This document shows positions 1 to 10,700 of a stretch of 39,136 bases of DNA, piece after piece. The position numbers and the translations under genes were made by a program. The DNA is from Bacteroidota bacterium (GTDB lineage: Bacteria > Bacteroidota > Bacteroidia > Chitinophagales > Saprospiraceae): positions 1 through 39,136 of the forward strand of contig JAKOXM010000297.1 in NCBI GenBank assembly GCA_029781095.1, in the 5' to 3' direction. The number at the start of each line of letters is the position of its first letter. Positions within the stretch are counted from its first letter, which is position 1. A model generated the notes under the pieces. The model had not been told where the DNA came from and searched no databases. It saw only the letters and a program-made list of their open reading frames with translations.

Positions 1-2
1 TC

Positions 3-1034
3 AGCGGACAGGATCCGGCAGGATTTTATTCCCTGATCCAGACCATCGGAGGCGCGCCGCTGCTCAATGTTCCCAATTCGGACTACGGCGAAGAAATCGC
101 TTACATCCAGGGCGTGGAGAGCAGCCTCAGCCAATATTCCCAACGCATCAGCGCTACTTTCAACGCCGGTTCCAATGCGCTCACCGATTACCCGGACACG
201 ACGCTTGCAAATCAGTTGAAAACCATTGCGCGCCTCATTTCAGGCGGCTGTAAAACAAAAATTTATCTCTGCTCCATGGGCGGTTTCGATACGCACGGCG
301 CACAGGTAATTGAAAATAACACGACTATCGGCAACCACGCAACCCTGTTGCAGAACCTCTCCGATTCGGTCAAGTATTTCTTTGATGATTTGAAGGCACT
401 CGGTATCGATGACCAGGTAGCCGCCTGCACTTTTTCGGAATTCGGACGCACGGCCAAAGAAAACGGCTCGCTGGGTTCCGACCACGGCACCCTGGCGCCC
501 ATGTTCCTGTTTGGTAAAAACATACAGGCCGGCGTAATCGGAACAAACGTCAATCTGGGCGTGCTGACACAGGATAATCAATTGGAAGACATGCAATTCG
601 ATTATCGGCAGGTGTTCACTACCCTGCTGCAGGACTGGCTGGGCGCCAATAATTTCGTGCTGGAACAGACGATGTTCGAAGGTTTTGCCAAAGTGCCTGC
701 AATAGATACGGCATATGTCGTGAGTCCCGACTGTTACTTTGGAACTACTGCCATATTTGATCCGTACAAAGGACAGCGTGCGCTGGCGGTATTTCCCAAT
801 CCCGCTTCCATCAGCGCCGAAGTAACGTTGCAAAGCAAAGAGACATTCGACGCCTATCTGTCAGTACACAGTCTGGGCGGCGCATTGATTTCTGCCACTT
901 CCGTCCGGGTGCAGGCGGGCAACAACCTGTTCTACGTTGACGTGGCTACGCTGCCCCCGGGTCCATATTTCGTGCGTCTCGAAAATAAAAATTCGGGTCA
1001 GGCTGAAGTGGTAAAACTCAGCGTCGCACGCTAA
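3..1034 (+). CDS. DUF1501 family protein with C-terminal T9SS type A sorting domain (5' truncated by window edge)
   Basis: Frame is open from base 3; motifs FDTHGAQ, CTFSEFGRTAKENGSLGSDHGTLAPMFLFG typical of DUF1501; C-terminal ALAVFPNPAS...PGPYFVRLE...VVKLSVAR resembles a T9SS type A CTD. Confidence 0.85.
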   Translation, partial: SGQDPAGFYSLIQTIGGAPLLNVPNSDYGEEIAYIQGVESSLSQYSQRISATFNAGSNALTDYPDTTLANQLKTIARLISGGCKTKIYLCSMGGFDTHGAQVIENNTTIGNHATLLQNLSDSVKYFFDDLKALGIDDQVAACTFSEFGRTAKENGSLGSDHGTLAPMFLFGKNIQAGVIGTNVNLGVLTQDNQLEDMQFDYRQVFTTLLQDWLGANNFVLEQTMFEGFAKVPAIDTAYVVSPDCYFGTTAIFDPYKGQRALAVFPNPASISAEVTLQSKETFDAYLSVHSLGGALISATSVRVQAGNNLFYVDVATLPPGPYFVRLENKNSGQAEVVKLSVAR

Positions 1035-1123
1035 TTTTAATAACAAACCAAACCTTGCTGGCCGGCGCCGGGCGACAGAATCCGTCCGGCGCCATTTGTT
1101 TTCGCCGTTATACCTTTGCCGCT

Positions 1124-2278
1124 ATGGAGCGATTTGACTATGTCGTGATTGGCGGCGGTATTTTTGGCTGCTATGCCGCGTTGTATCTGGCCGGTAAGGG
1201 TGCGAGAGTAGCTCTGCTGGAAAAAGAGGCACATTTGTTTCAAAAAGCGTCATTAGTCAACCAGGCACGGCTCCACGGAGGTTATCATTACCCCAGAAGT
1301 CTGGCGACTGCGGCGCTGAGCGACGAACACAAGGAGCGCTTTACGGCAGAGCATCGCCGGTTTGTCAATTTTTCTTTCGAAAAATTTTATGCGATCGACC
1401 GTTTCGGCTCTTTTACAGACCCGTCGCAATTCGAACGGTTTTGTGCATACCTGGATATCCGCTGCGAACGCGTATCCGAGCATCCCCTGTTCAACTTTAA
1501 TCGCCTGGAAGCGCTCTTCCGTACAGAAGAATTTTCTTTCGATCCCGTGCTCCTGAAAGAATATTATACAAACAAGGTAGAGCATGCGAAGGGTATCGAA
1601 GTTTTCAAAAACGCATTGATCCAGAAAGCATCGCCCGATGGAAAAGAGTGGGTGCTGGAAATAAAATCGAACATTCCGTCCCTCGCCGGAAAAACACCTG
1701 CTGCTTCAAGCCTGAAATTTCAGACCCCCGTCGTTGTAAATGCAACTTATGCCGCGACGAATGCCGTCAATCGGCTTTTTGGCGCAAACGATCTGGCGCT
1801 CACCCACGAAATTGCGGAAATTGCTTTCGTCACCTCTCCCCTGTTCAATGGCAAGGGACTAACCGTGATGGACGGGCCCTTCGGCTCTGTCATGCCGTAT
1901 GGCCTCAGCGGCTTGCTGTCGTTGTCATCCGTGGCATATACGCATCATAAAATCTCTTATGATAACCTGCCCCGTTTCGACTGCCAGACAGAAACAGACC
2001 CCGATTGCCGGCCGGAAGCGCCGGGCATCTGCACGAACTGTCCCCGCAGGCCGGTCAGCAATGCCTATAAAATGCTCGCACAGATGAGGCAATATTTCAA
2101 CGAGTCCGTTCAATTTGAACACCTGTTTTCCTATTTCACCATCAAATCAAAATTAAAGGCGAATTACATAGACGACGGGCGACCCACCGAAATTTCCATG
2201 TTGCGCCCGGAGCCCCGGCTGTATTGTCTTTTTGCCGGAAAAATCAATTCGATCTACGAAGTAGAAAAGATACTATGA
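1124..2278 (+). CDS. FAD-dependent oxidoreductase (DAO-like)
   Basis: N-terminal Rossmann motif FDYVVIGGGIFGCYAALYLAGKGARVALLEKE; start chosen at ATG 1124, just after a TACCTTTG -7-like box. Confidence 0.8.
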   Translation: MERFDYVVIGGGIFGCYAALYLAGKGARVALLEKEAHLFQKASLVNQARLHGGYHYPRSLATAALSDEHKERFTAEHRRFVNFSFEKFYAIDRFGSFTDPSQFERFCAYLDIRCERVSEHPLFNFNRLEALFRTEEFSFDPVLLKEYYTNKVEHAKGIEVFKNALIQKASPDGKEWVLEIKSNIPSLAGKTPAASSLKFQTPVVVNATYAATNAVNRLFGANDLALTHEIAEIAFVTSPLFNGKGLTVMDGPFGSVMPYGLSGLLSLSSVAYTHHKISYDNLPRFDCQTETDPDCRPEAPGICTNCPRRPVSNAYKMLAQMRQYFNESVQFEHLFSYFTIKSKLKANYIDDGRPTEISMLRPEPRLYCLFAGKINSIYEVEKIL

Positions 2279-2289
2279 CTGGTCAGCGG

Positions 2290-3249
2290 TTATGCGTGCA
2301 TAAGCAGATAGGTCATGTAAACAATATAAACGGCGAGAAAGGCAAAGCCTTTTCCTCTCGTGACCACCCGGGGAGTCCTGAAAAAGCAGAATACGAACAG
2401 CATGGCCGTGACAAGTATGCAGACGGCAAAATCCAGTGAAGTGATATTTCCAAGCGGCAAGGGAGCCACTGTTGCGCTGATGCCCAGTATCAGAAATACG
2501 TTAAAAATATTGGAACCGATCACATTGCCCACCGCAATATCGGTGTTCCCTTTGCGGGCGGCTACAAGGGAAGTGGCCAATTCGGGAATGGAAGTACCTA
2601 TCGCTACCAAAGTGAGACCGATAACTGCTTCACTGATGCCCATTGAACGCGCCAGCGAAACGGCCGAATCGACGATAAAACGACCGCCCAATGTGAGTGC
2701 CACAATTCCGGCAATTACTTTTAAGGCAGCCTGCCAGACAGGCGCATGGTTTATGCCCTGCACAGCCGGTTCCGGGTTGTTCTGGGCAACTTCAAGCATG
2801 TAATACAGATAAATGACAAAAAAGCACAGCAAAACAATACCGTCGATGCGCGATATGACAGAAGGGGAAACGTGATCGATCATCTGGTCGTTCGACATCA
2901 GGAAAACCACGATTATACCCAACAAACTCAGCGGAATTTCTTTCCAGACGGTATTGCGCCGGATATATAGCGGCCGGATAATCGCCGCAAGACCAAGGAT
3001 CAGGCAAATATTCATCAGGTTGCTGCCTATAACATTCCCCAGGGCTACGTCTGCCTGACCCGACCGGGCGGCCAGCACCGAAACGATCAATTCCGGAGAG
3101 GAGGTGCCGAGCGACACAACCGTCAGACCGATAACCAGATCGGAAATGTTCAGGCGTTTTGCAAGAGACGACGAACCTTCCACGAGAATTTTTGCGCCAT
3201 ACGAAACGAACACACTTCCGGCGATAATTATCAGGATTTGAAGAAACAT
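2290..3249 (-). CDS. calcium/sodium antiporter (CaCA family, YrbG-like)
   Basis: Two repeats with GLTVVSLGTSSPELIVSVLAARSGQADVALGNVIGSNLMN and GLTLVAIGTSIPELATSLVAARKGNTDIAVGNVIGSNIFN, the alpha-repeats of CaCA exchangers; internal Met chosen as start. Confidence 0.9.
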   Translation of the reverse strand: MFLQILIIIAGSVFVSYGAKILVEGSSSLAKRLNISDLVIGLTVVSLGTSSPELIVSVLAARSGQADVALGNVIGSNLMNICLILGLAAIIRPLYIRRNTVWKEIPLSLLGIIVVFLMSNDQMIDHVSPSVISRIDGIVLLCFFVIYLYYMLEVAQNNPEPAVQGINHAPVWQAALKVIAGIVALTLGGRFIVDSAVSLARSMGISEAVIGLTLVAIGTSIPELATSLVAARKGNTDIAVGNVIGSNIFNVFLILGISATVAPLPLGNITSLDFAVCILVTAMLFVFCFFRTPRVVTRGKGFAFLAVYIVYMTYLLMHA

Positions 3250-3394
3250 AACAGTATTGGGAGTGTTGAACAGGTGGCGAAGGTGCGGTGCTTTGATCAA
3301 TTTCGCAAGAACACCGGGTGTTTCGTCTTTATCTGGCGGGTATATTCTAATTTTCGCCGATTACCCCTCAGAGCAATGTTCAAATTCTGTAATT

Positions 3395-3700
3395 ATGATT
3401 TTTTTTAGCACACTTACCGAGGCACTTGACGATTTGCGTCGCCGGGGTTTTACTGCCGATTTTGACCTTCATCCCAACCGGCTCAGCTACTCTGCCAGGC
3501 AGATGGAATTGCACCCCGACGATTTTGAAATAGTGGAGGTATACCGGTTTGAAGGGGCCACTAATCCCGGAGACAGCGAAGTACTCTATGCCATCGAAGG
3601 CAAAGACGGCCTGAAGGGGGTGCTTGTGAACGCTTACGGCGCTTATTCCGATAACGTTTCAACGGAAATGCTGGCCAAACTCGGCGTCCGGCACGATTAA
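3395..3700 (+). CDS. small conserved Bacteroidota protein (often annotated phosphoribosylpyrophosphate synthetase-like)
   Basis: TEALDDLRRRGFTADFDLHPNRL...DDFEIVEVYRFEGATNPGDSEVLYAIEGKDGLKGVLVNAYGAYSD. Confidence 0.65.
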   Translation: MIFFSTLTEALDDLRRRGFTADFDLHPNRLSYSARQMELHPDDFEIVEVYRFEGATNPGDSEVLYAIEGKDGLKGVLVNAYGAYSDNVSTEMLAKLGVRHD

Positions 3701-3720
3701 CCACACTGAATCAGAGTTTC

Positions 3721-4323
3721 ATGGAAACCATTCTGGCCGGCAGCGCCCTGTTGAGCATTTTTCATGCACTGATACCAAGTCACTGGCTGCCAGTACTGGC
3801 GGTCGGGCGCCAGGAAAACTGGTCTCCCGGCAGGATACTCTGGGTGACTTTCCTTGCGGGGCTCGCACATGTGCTCAGCACCGTCTTTCTGGGCAGCGCG
3901 CTCGCAGCGGTGGGCGGCCTGCTGGCAGCGCGTCTTGAGGTCTTTGCCTATTGGATGGCGCCGGTTTTGCTTTTTGCGCTGGGCATTTTTTATATATATC
4001 GCCATTATTATCACCATCATTTTCATTTGCACACGCAAAATCTTCCGTGGGGTGTAGTAGCAACCCTTACAATCGCAATGTTCTTTTCACCATGCCTGGA
4101 AATCGAAGGATATTTCCTGTCAGCAGGGCAGTTTGGCTGGAAGTTCGTTCTGTTGCTATCCCTGTTGTATGGATTTTTAAGCATTGCAGGCATGCTGATC
4201 TGGGTACGGCTCGCAATAAGCGGTCTGAAACGTATTAATTGGCACCGCTGGGAACACAACGCGGGGCTGATTACCGGTGTAACGCTGATCGCATCCGGAT
4301 TTGCATTATTTATCATTGACTAA
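3721..4323 (+). CDS. polytopic membrane protein, nickel/cobalt (NicO/HupE-like) transporter-like, His-rich loop
   Basis: Multiple hydrophobic segments, FHALIPSHWLPVLAVGRQ, His-rich HYYHHHFHLHTQN. Confidence 0.55.
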   Translation: METILAGSALLSIFHALIPSHWLPVLAVGRQENWSPGRILWVTFLAGLAHVLSTVFLGSALAAVGGLLAARLEVFAYWMAPVLLFALGIFYIYRHYYHHHFHLHTQNLPWGVVATLTIAMFFSPCLEIEGYFLSAGQFGWKFVLLLSLLYGFLSIAGMLIWVRLAISGLKRINWHRWEHNAGLITGVTLIASGFALFIID

Positions 4324-4332
4324 CAGTTGGTT

Positions 4333-5265
4333 ATGGCACACGAACACGCACACGATCACGGCCACCACCATCACGAGCTGCCGTCACCCGACAGACTGAA
4401 CTCTGCATTTTACATTGGCATAGGCCTGAACCTCGCATTTGTCGTTATTGAGACCTGCGCGGGGTTCTATACCCGATCGCTTGCGCTGCTCACCGATGCC
4501 GGGCATAACCTGAGCGATGTCGGCATTCTCGGATTGTCGCTGCTTGCATTCCGGCTGGCGCGGGCGCCTGCCAGCAGTCGATTCTCATATGGCTACCGGA
4601 AATCCACCGTACTGGCGTCGCTTATCAATGCCCTTTTGCTGCTTGTTGCCGTAGGCGGTATCGGTTACGAGGCGGCAAGGCGTTTGTCTACCCCGCCGGC
4701 GATTCCCGGTCTCACGGTTGCGGCCGTCGCGGCCGCAGGCATCCTGATCAATGCATTATCTGCCTGGCTGTTCTATCACGACCGTGAAAAGGATCTGAAT
4801 ATCAAAGGAGCGTACCTGCATCTGGCCGCCGATGCAGCAGTGTCTGCGGGCGTAATGATAGCAGGTTTGGCGATGTATTTTGCGGGTTGGCGGTGGCTGG
4901 ATCCGGTGATCAGTTTCGTCATCCTTGCCGTCATCCTCTGGAGTAGTTGGAGCTTGCTCCGCGAGAGTGTTTTTCTTTCCATCGATGCCGTTCCCGGAAG
5001 AATTGAAGTAGAAAAAATACGGGCAGCCGCTTTAAACATTAAAGGGGTGAAGGATATTCATCATATTCATGTTTGGGCGATGAGTACCACCGAAAATGCT
5101 ATGACAGCGCACCTTGTGCTCGAAGCAGGGTTCTTTGGAGACGGTACGCAGTCCGTGAAAAAGCAATTCCGCCATACACTCGAACATATGAATATCCGCC
5201 ACGCAACCCTCGAGACCGAGAGCGAGATGGAAGATTGTGAATGCAGGGATTGCGACGGCAATTAA
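4333..5265 (+). CDS. cation diffusion facilitator family transporter (CzcD/ZitB-like)
   Basis: N-terminal HEHAHDHGHHHH, LALLTDAGHNLSDVGILGLSLLA (HxxxD metal site motif), C-terminal cytoplasmic domain GVKDIHHIHVWAMSTTENAMTAHLVLE. Confidence 0.9.
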   Translation: MAHEHAHDHGHHHHELPSPDRLNSAFYIGIGLNLAFVVIETCAGFYTRSLALLTDAGHNLSDVGILGLSLLAFRLARAPASSRFSYGYRKSTVLASLINALLLLVAVGGIGYEAARRLSTPPAIPGLTVAAVAAAGILINALSAWLFYHDREKDLNIKGAYLHLAADAAVSAGVMIAGLAMYFAGWRWLDPVISFVILAVILWSSWSLLRESVFLSIDAVPGRIEVEKIRAAALNIKGVKDIHHIHVWAMSTTENAMTAHLVLEAGFFGDGTQSVKKQFRHTLEHMNIRHATLETESEMEDCECRDCDGN

Positions 5266-5618
5266 ATCTGTTCGAGCAGGATACGCTCGGCTTTTTTAAG
5301 CGATTTCACCACCTGGGCATAGGAATGGTCGATCAGGCTGCGCAGCATCGCGTCACCGAGGTCTCCTTCAAAATCGACCGTGTTCCAGTGTTTTTTGTTC
5401 ATGTGCCATCCGGGCTGTACTTCGGTATGATGCTCACGCAATTCGAGGGCAAACTCCGGGTCACATTTCAGATTGACCGTGAATCGTTCGGAATCGAGGC
5501 CGGTAATGGCAAATATTTTTCCGACAACGCGAAGACAAAGCGTTGACTCGCCAAATGGAAAATCCTCCGAGACTCCTTTTTGTGCCAGGCAATATGTCCG
5601 GAATTGTTCGACGTTCAT
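5262..5618 (-). CDS. MmcQ/YjbR family DNA-binding protein
   Basis: KGVSEDFPFGESTLCLRVVGKIFAI...NLKCDPEFALELRE...PGWHMNKKHWNTV. Confidence 0.85.
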   Translation of the reverse strand: MNVEQFRTYCLAQKGVSEDFPFGESTLCLRVVGKIFAITGLDSERFTVNLKCDPEFALELREHHTEVQPGWHMNKKHWNTVDFEGDLGDAMLRSLIDHSYAQVVKSLKKAERILLEQI

Positions 5619-5641
5619 GGCCGTGATTTGTATTTAACCGA

Positions 5642-6325
5642 TCAAAACAAGCCGTGCAGTTCGGCCTGAACCATTTCCACCACCTTTGCCGTATGCTCCT
5701 GGTTGTTCGAAAAATCGAACTGGTCGACGTTGATCACAAGCAGGCGCCCTTCGCGGTAATTGTTGATCCAGTTGTCATACCGTTCATTCAGGCGTTTCAG
5801 ATACTCAATGCTGATACTGCCTTCGTAGTCGCGACCGCGGCTTTGAATATGCTCCACCAGCGTCGGTATGCTCGCTTTTAAATAAATCATCAGATCCGGC
5901 GCCTTGATCTGGGAAACAATGGATTGAAACAAGGTGGTGTAATTTTCAAAATCACGTCGCTCCATCAGGCCCATGTCGGCGAGGTTGGGAGCAAAAATGA
6001 ACGCATCTTCATAAATGGTACGATCCTGCACCACCGTCCGGTTGCCTTGCTGGATGCGCAGCATCTGCTGGTAACGGCTCGAAAGAAAAAAAATCTGCAA
6101 ATTGAAAGACCATCGCTTCATGTCCAGGTAAAAATCGGACAGGTAAGGATTGTTTTCGGTGTCTTCATAGTGAACATCCCAGCCGAAGTGCCGGGCTAAC
6201 AATTCGCTAAGCGTAGTTTTGCCTGCACCAATGTTGCCTGCCAGCGCTACGTGTTTGATCAATGTTTTGTCAGAGGGAAAGCTCGGGTTCATTACTGTAT
6301 ATTTGTGCGGAGCGAAGGTAGACAA
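5642..6325 (-). CDS. deoxynucleoside kinase
   Basis: P-loop AGNIGAGKTTLSELLA; VVQDRTIYEDAFIFA; IQSRGRDYEGSISIEYLKRLNERYDNWI; true start may be the internal Met at 6292. Confidence 0.88.
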   Translation of the reverse strand: MSTFAPHKYTVMNPSFPSDKTLIKHVALAGNIGAGKTTLSELLARHFGWDVHYEDTENNPYLSDFYLDMKRWSFNLQIFFLSSRYQQMLRIQQGNRTVVQDRTIYEDAFIFAPNLADMGLMERRDFENYTTLFQSIVSQIKAPDLMIYLKASIPTLVEHIQSRGRDYEGSISIEYLKRLNERYDNWINNYREGRLLVINVDQFDFSNNQEHTAKVVEMVQAELHGLF

Positions 6326-6437
6326 ATCGTTGCTCGTTAAAAATCAAACAAGCATCCTTTCAAAAAAAAATGGATCGTTCAACGAGCTGTGGGCAACGTT
6401 GAACGGGCAACTCCTGACAAACATCTAAGGTTTTTTC

Positions 6438-6731
6438 ATGCAACTGGATAAACAACTTATTTCGAGACTTGAAAAACTGGCGCGTCTGCAACTCAGCGAA
6501 GCAGAACGTGAAAAATTGACCGGCGACTTGCAGCGGATCCTTGATATGGTGGACAAACTTCAGGAATTGGATACCGGCGGGATTCTACCGCTTGTTTATC
6601 TCAATGATGAAAACGGCTCCCTTCGTCCCGACGAAGTTGACCGGCATCTTACAACCAAAGAAGCTCTGCAAAATGCGCCAAAACATGACAGCCGGTTTTT
6701 CAGGGTACCGAAAGTGATTGATAGTATTTAA
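6438..6731 (+). CDS. gatC: Asp-tRNA(Asn)/Glu-tRNA(Gln) amidotransferase subunit GatC
   Basis: 97 aa; LEKLARLQLSEAEREKLTGDLQRILDMVDKLQELDT...LRPDEV. Confidence 0.88.
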   Translation: MQLDKQLISRLEKLARLQLSEAEREKLTGDLQRILDMVDKLQELDTGGILPLVYLNDENGSLRPDEVDRHLTTKEALQNAPKHDSRFFRVPKVIDSI

Positions 6732-6745
6732 ACAACCTATCTCCT

Positions 6746-6931
6746 ATGGACAACAATCAAAATCGGACCCGGACGATCCTTTACGGGGTCATTATCGTTG
6801 GCGGGGTGGCACTGGCGCTATATTTCATAGTCGGCCGTTTTTTTCCCCAGATGATCTCAAAATTTACGACATTGCTCATGGGCCTTCTCGTGTTTGTTAC
6901 CGGCATGTTTTTGCGAAAAAAACGCTCTTGA
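6746..6931 (+). CDS. small two-TM hypothetical membrane protein
   Basis: 61 aa with two hydrophobic segments between gatC and the ABC ATPase, same strand. Confidence 0.5.
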   Translation: MDNNQNRTRTILYGVIIVGGVALALYFIVGRFFPQMISKFTTLLMGLLVFVTGMFLRKKRS

Positions 6932-6968
6932 AATAACTACTATTCGTTCATCTCCTAGGAATGACCTT

Positions 6969-7691
6969 ATGCTGATTTCAATAAAAAACCTGAATAAAAC
7001 CTACATTATGGGGGCAGAAAAAGTGGAAGCCCTCAAAAACGTCACGCTCGAAATAGCCAAGAACGAATACGTTGCGCTCATGGGACCATCCGGCAGCGGC
7101 AAATCCACGCTCATGAACCTCCTCGGTTGCCTCGACACACCCACAAGCGGAGAATACTGGCTCAACGGGATCGAAGTCAGCACGATGGACGACGGTGACC
7201 TCGCCGAGGTACGTAACAAACAAATCGGATTTGTTTTCCAGACTTTCAACCTTATGCCGCGGCTTTCCGCATTGGAAAACGTGGCGCTACCGCTCGTTTA
7301 TGCCGGTGTGAGCCGCGAAGAACGCCTCGAAAAGGCCCGTAAAACGCTGGAAGCCGTCGGCCTCGGTGACCGTGTCAGCCACAAACCAAACGAACTCTCC
7401 GGTGGTCAGCGACAGCGCGTCGCCGTGGCGCGGGCCCTGGTCAATGACCCCGCCATCATTCTTGCCGACGAACCGACAGGAAACCTCGATAGCAAAACAT
7501 CTTACGAGATCATGGGGCTTTTTGAACAAATCCATCAGGCCGGCAATACCGTGATACTCGTAACCCACGAACATGATATTGCCCGGCATGCCCACCGCAT
7601 CGTTCGCTTGCGCGACGGACTTATCGAAACAGATCAGATAAACGATCAGATTGTCAGTATGGCCAACGTCAATTCCCAGGCGGCCGAATAG
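6969..7691 (+). CDS. ABC transporter ATP-binding protein (LolD/MacB type)
   Basis: Walker [10 protein letters not shown], signature [15 protein letters not shown], Walker [14 protein letters not shown]. Confidence 0.92.
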   Translation: MLISIKNLNKTYIMGAEKVEALKNVTLEIAKNEYVALMGPSGSGKSTLMNLLGCLDTPTSGEYWLNGIEVSTMDDGDLAEVRNKQIGFVFQTFNLMPRLSALENVALPLVYAGVSREERLEKARKTLEAVGLGDRVSHKPNELSGGQRQRVAVARALVNDPAIILADEPTGNLDSKTSYEIMGLFEQIHQAGNTVILVTHEHDIARHAHRIVRLRDGLIETDQINDQIVSMANVNSQAAE

Positions 7692-7721
7692 ATATTGATT
7701 TTGTTGTTTTCATTAAAAAAC

Positions 7722-7753
7722 ACAGGCCATCCCGGACGTCCGGGATGGCCTGT
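7722..7753. terminator. bidirectional intrinsic terminator (perfect 32-bp palindrome)
   Basis: ACAGGCCATCCCGGAC|GTCCGGGATGGCCTGT flanked by A6 on the left and a T-rich run on the right, between convergent genes. Confidence 0.85.
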
Positions 7754-7780
7754 TGTATTTCGGCCTTTCGAAACAAGGCA

Positions 7781-10700
7781 TTAGTCAAATGTATACCGGA
7801 TACCGAATTGAGCGGTCCAAACGTCGAACTGCGTCCGGCTTTTTGTAAAGGTATCCCGGATCAGGACGGATTGACCGTCGATGGTCTGACGCGCCAGCTG
7901 GTAACGCGGTTGTCCGTCGGCAGTAACGCCTCTGTAAATCAACGGGCGGTCGTTTACGATGTTGTTGCCCAAACCGGCTTCGCTGTCGAGCAGGTTGACA
8001 AAGTTCAGGATGTCGGCGCGGAACTGAATGGCGTTGCGCTTCTTGCCGATCTTCAGCGAAAACTCCTGTACAACGGAAAGATCGAAGCGATGCAGCATCG
8101 GGAAGATGGCGCCGTTGCGCTCTGCATACTGGCCGCGACGGGTTTTCAGATAAGCATCCTGGTTGATATAGGCACTATACGCAGCGCGCTGTTCGGCGCC
8201 GGTAAAGAGCGTGTTTCCACCCGAGGTAATGTCATCGAAAAGCATCTGGCCCAGTTCAGCCTCGGTCGGCACATAGATAAGATCATTGTCCACTACACCG
8301 TCGCCGTTCATATCGCCGGCAATACGGTAAGAGAAACGCGAAGTGGTGATACCTGCACCCGGGTTGAAGCCGACAGCCTGGCCGGTATAACCGATAGAAA
8401 TTTGCGTGGCGCCACCAAACGTGCCGCCATATTCGAGGCGATAGCCCAGAATACCGACAAGGCGATCGGGCAGATCCTGGTCGGCAAAAGCGAGCGGAAG
8501 GATGTTGTTGCCTTCAACCGATCTTGCTCCGGTCCAGGAACCGGATGCAATAGAGCCTGCACTCATGATATCCTTGGCTTTGCTGTAAGTGTAGGCGAAC
8601 ATACCATAAAGGCCTGTTTTTACCGGATACTCCAGTTTGAACGTTGCGCCCAGATAGTAGCCCTCATTTGTTGTGGTCATCACCGCAGCACGGGATACGT
8701 CATCGTTGATACGAACGGCGTTATTCAGGTTCGAGCCGGTCAGCCCGGAGCCCGGGAATCGCGGACGAGCGTCGGGACCGGTAAAGCGGCCCGTAGCAGG
8801 CTCCAGGTTGGCGTCAAAATAGCGCACAGCATTGATATTCCTGTTGTAGAGCAGTTCGGCGGAAACCACAAAGCCGAGCGGAAGTTTTTGATCGACAGCC
8901 AGGTTTGTTTTCCATACTTGCGGGAATTTATAGCCCGGATCGGTGCCGGCGATATCAAACGTTGAAGGCAACGTAGGCATGTCCGGGTTGAAAATCGAAG
9001 CATCGGGGGTAAACTTGTATTTTGTCGTGTTCGACGCATCGATAAAGCCGGTCAGGACGCCGTTGTTGCCAATTTGGTTGGACACCCACACATAAGGCGG
9101 GCGGCCGGTGAAAATACCTGCGCCACCGCGTACCTGCGTGGTTTTTTTGCCCGTTACATCCCAGTTGAAACCAATGCGCGGCTCCCAAAGTACCTTGGCA
9201 CCGGGCAATTTGCCGGTGTTGATTTTGTACCCGAGGTTTCCGTTTTCATCAATATAATTCTCGTTCGTGATGGTCGGGTTTTCAAGACCGGTATCTTCAA
9301 ATTTGATCAGGCCTGCACGTATGCCGTAGGTCAGTTTGAAGCGGCTGTTCATCTGGTATTCGTCCTGCAGATAAAAATCGATCTTGTGTACTTTCAACAC
9401 CTGGAGCGGTTTGGCGAACTCCGGCAGTGCCGAATAGCGGTACTGGAAACGGTTGATTTTCACAGGAGAGGTATCGGCCGTTGAATTGGCGGCTGCATAG
9501 AAGTCGTCAAGCGAGTTGAAAACGTACACGCCGTTGTTACCCGGGAAAAACAGGTTGTTCGACTTGTAGTATTCATAGTTGGCGCCGACCGTAAAGGTGT
9601 GGCGTTCGCGGTAGAACGATACGTTGTCCGTGACGTGGAATGTGCCGTAATTCAACTGGTTATCCGGCGTAAAAGGATCAAATCCGACAGCGATGTAGGT
9701 GCTGTTGTCCTTCATGATATCGACGGTCGGAAAGAAAGCGCCCTTGTACTTCCGGTTTTCGTTCTGCTTGTCATAACCAACCAGGAAGGTGTTGTGCAAC
9801 TGATCGGAGAGCGTGGTATTCAACTCCATAACAGCAGAACGCGTATTATCCAGAATGATGTACCCCGAATTTTGATACGACATGGAGTTCGGGTTCGTAC
9901 GACGTGTACCGCGCCCGAGCGAGGAGCTGTTACTGATCAGCTGATCCGACTCCGAGTTGTGGTGCGTGTACCGCAGTGTAAGTTTGTTTTTCTCGTTGAG
10001 GTTCCAATCGAGGCGGACGAGAAACTTGTCGCTTTTTGTCTCGTTGTTGTAATTCTCGAAAGGACCGGTTTCATAGCCGTATTTGGTACGCATGAAATCG
10101 CTCAAATCCACGAGGTCCTGATACGCGACGCGGGTAACGTTGCTGCCACCGTCGTCGAGCGGGCTTCCGCTGGACACCCAGGTTGTAGCCGGAGCGGTAT
10201 TGCGCACCATTTCACCGTTGGCAAAGAAAAACAGCTTGTTTTTGATGATCGGACCGCCAAGACGGGCCCCGATCACTTTCTCATTAAATTCGCCGATGTT
10301 GATCTTGTCTTTTTTCCCGTCGCCGTTCAGGTCTTTGAATTCAACCCGGTTAAACAACCCGGTGGTGTCGTTCTTGCGATAGGTTGCGTAGACTGATCCG
10401 GTAAATTCATTCGTGCCCGAACGCGTTACCGCGTTGATGCCGGAGCCTACGAACCCTGTTTGACGGACATCGTATGGGGCCACGTTCACCTGCAATTCTT
10501 CAATAGCATCGAGCGAAATTGCCGTGGAACCTGTACGGCCGCCGGCCTGTGCATCGGTACCAAGACCGAAAGAGTTGTTGAACACGGAGCCGTCGATGGT
10601 AAAGTTGTTGAGACGGCTGTCCTGCGCGCCGAAAGAACTGCCGTTGCCATTGGGATTGTACTTCGTAATGGCATTGATAGAGCGGCTGCCAATGGCAGGA

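Noticed and set aside
7745-8965. 406-aa plus-strand ORF antisense to the TonB-dependent receptor
   Set aside because: Fully overlaps a well-supported 1130-aa receptor; no recognizable domain; explained by codon-bias shadow ORFs
9599-10396. 265-aa plus-strand ORF antisense to the TonB-dependent receptor
   Set aside because: Same shadow-ORF explanation; no family motifs
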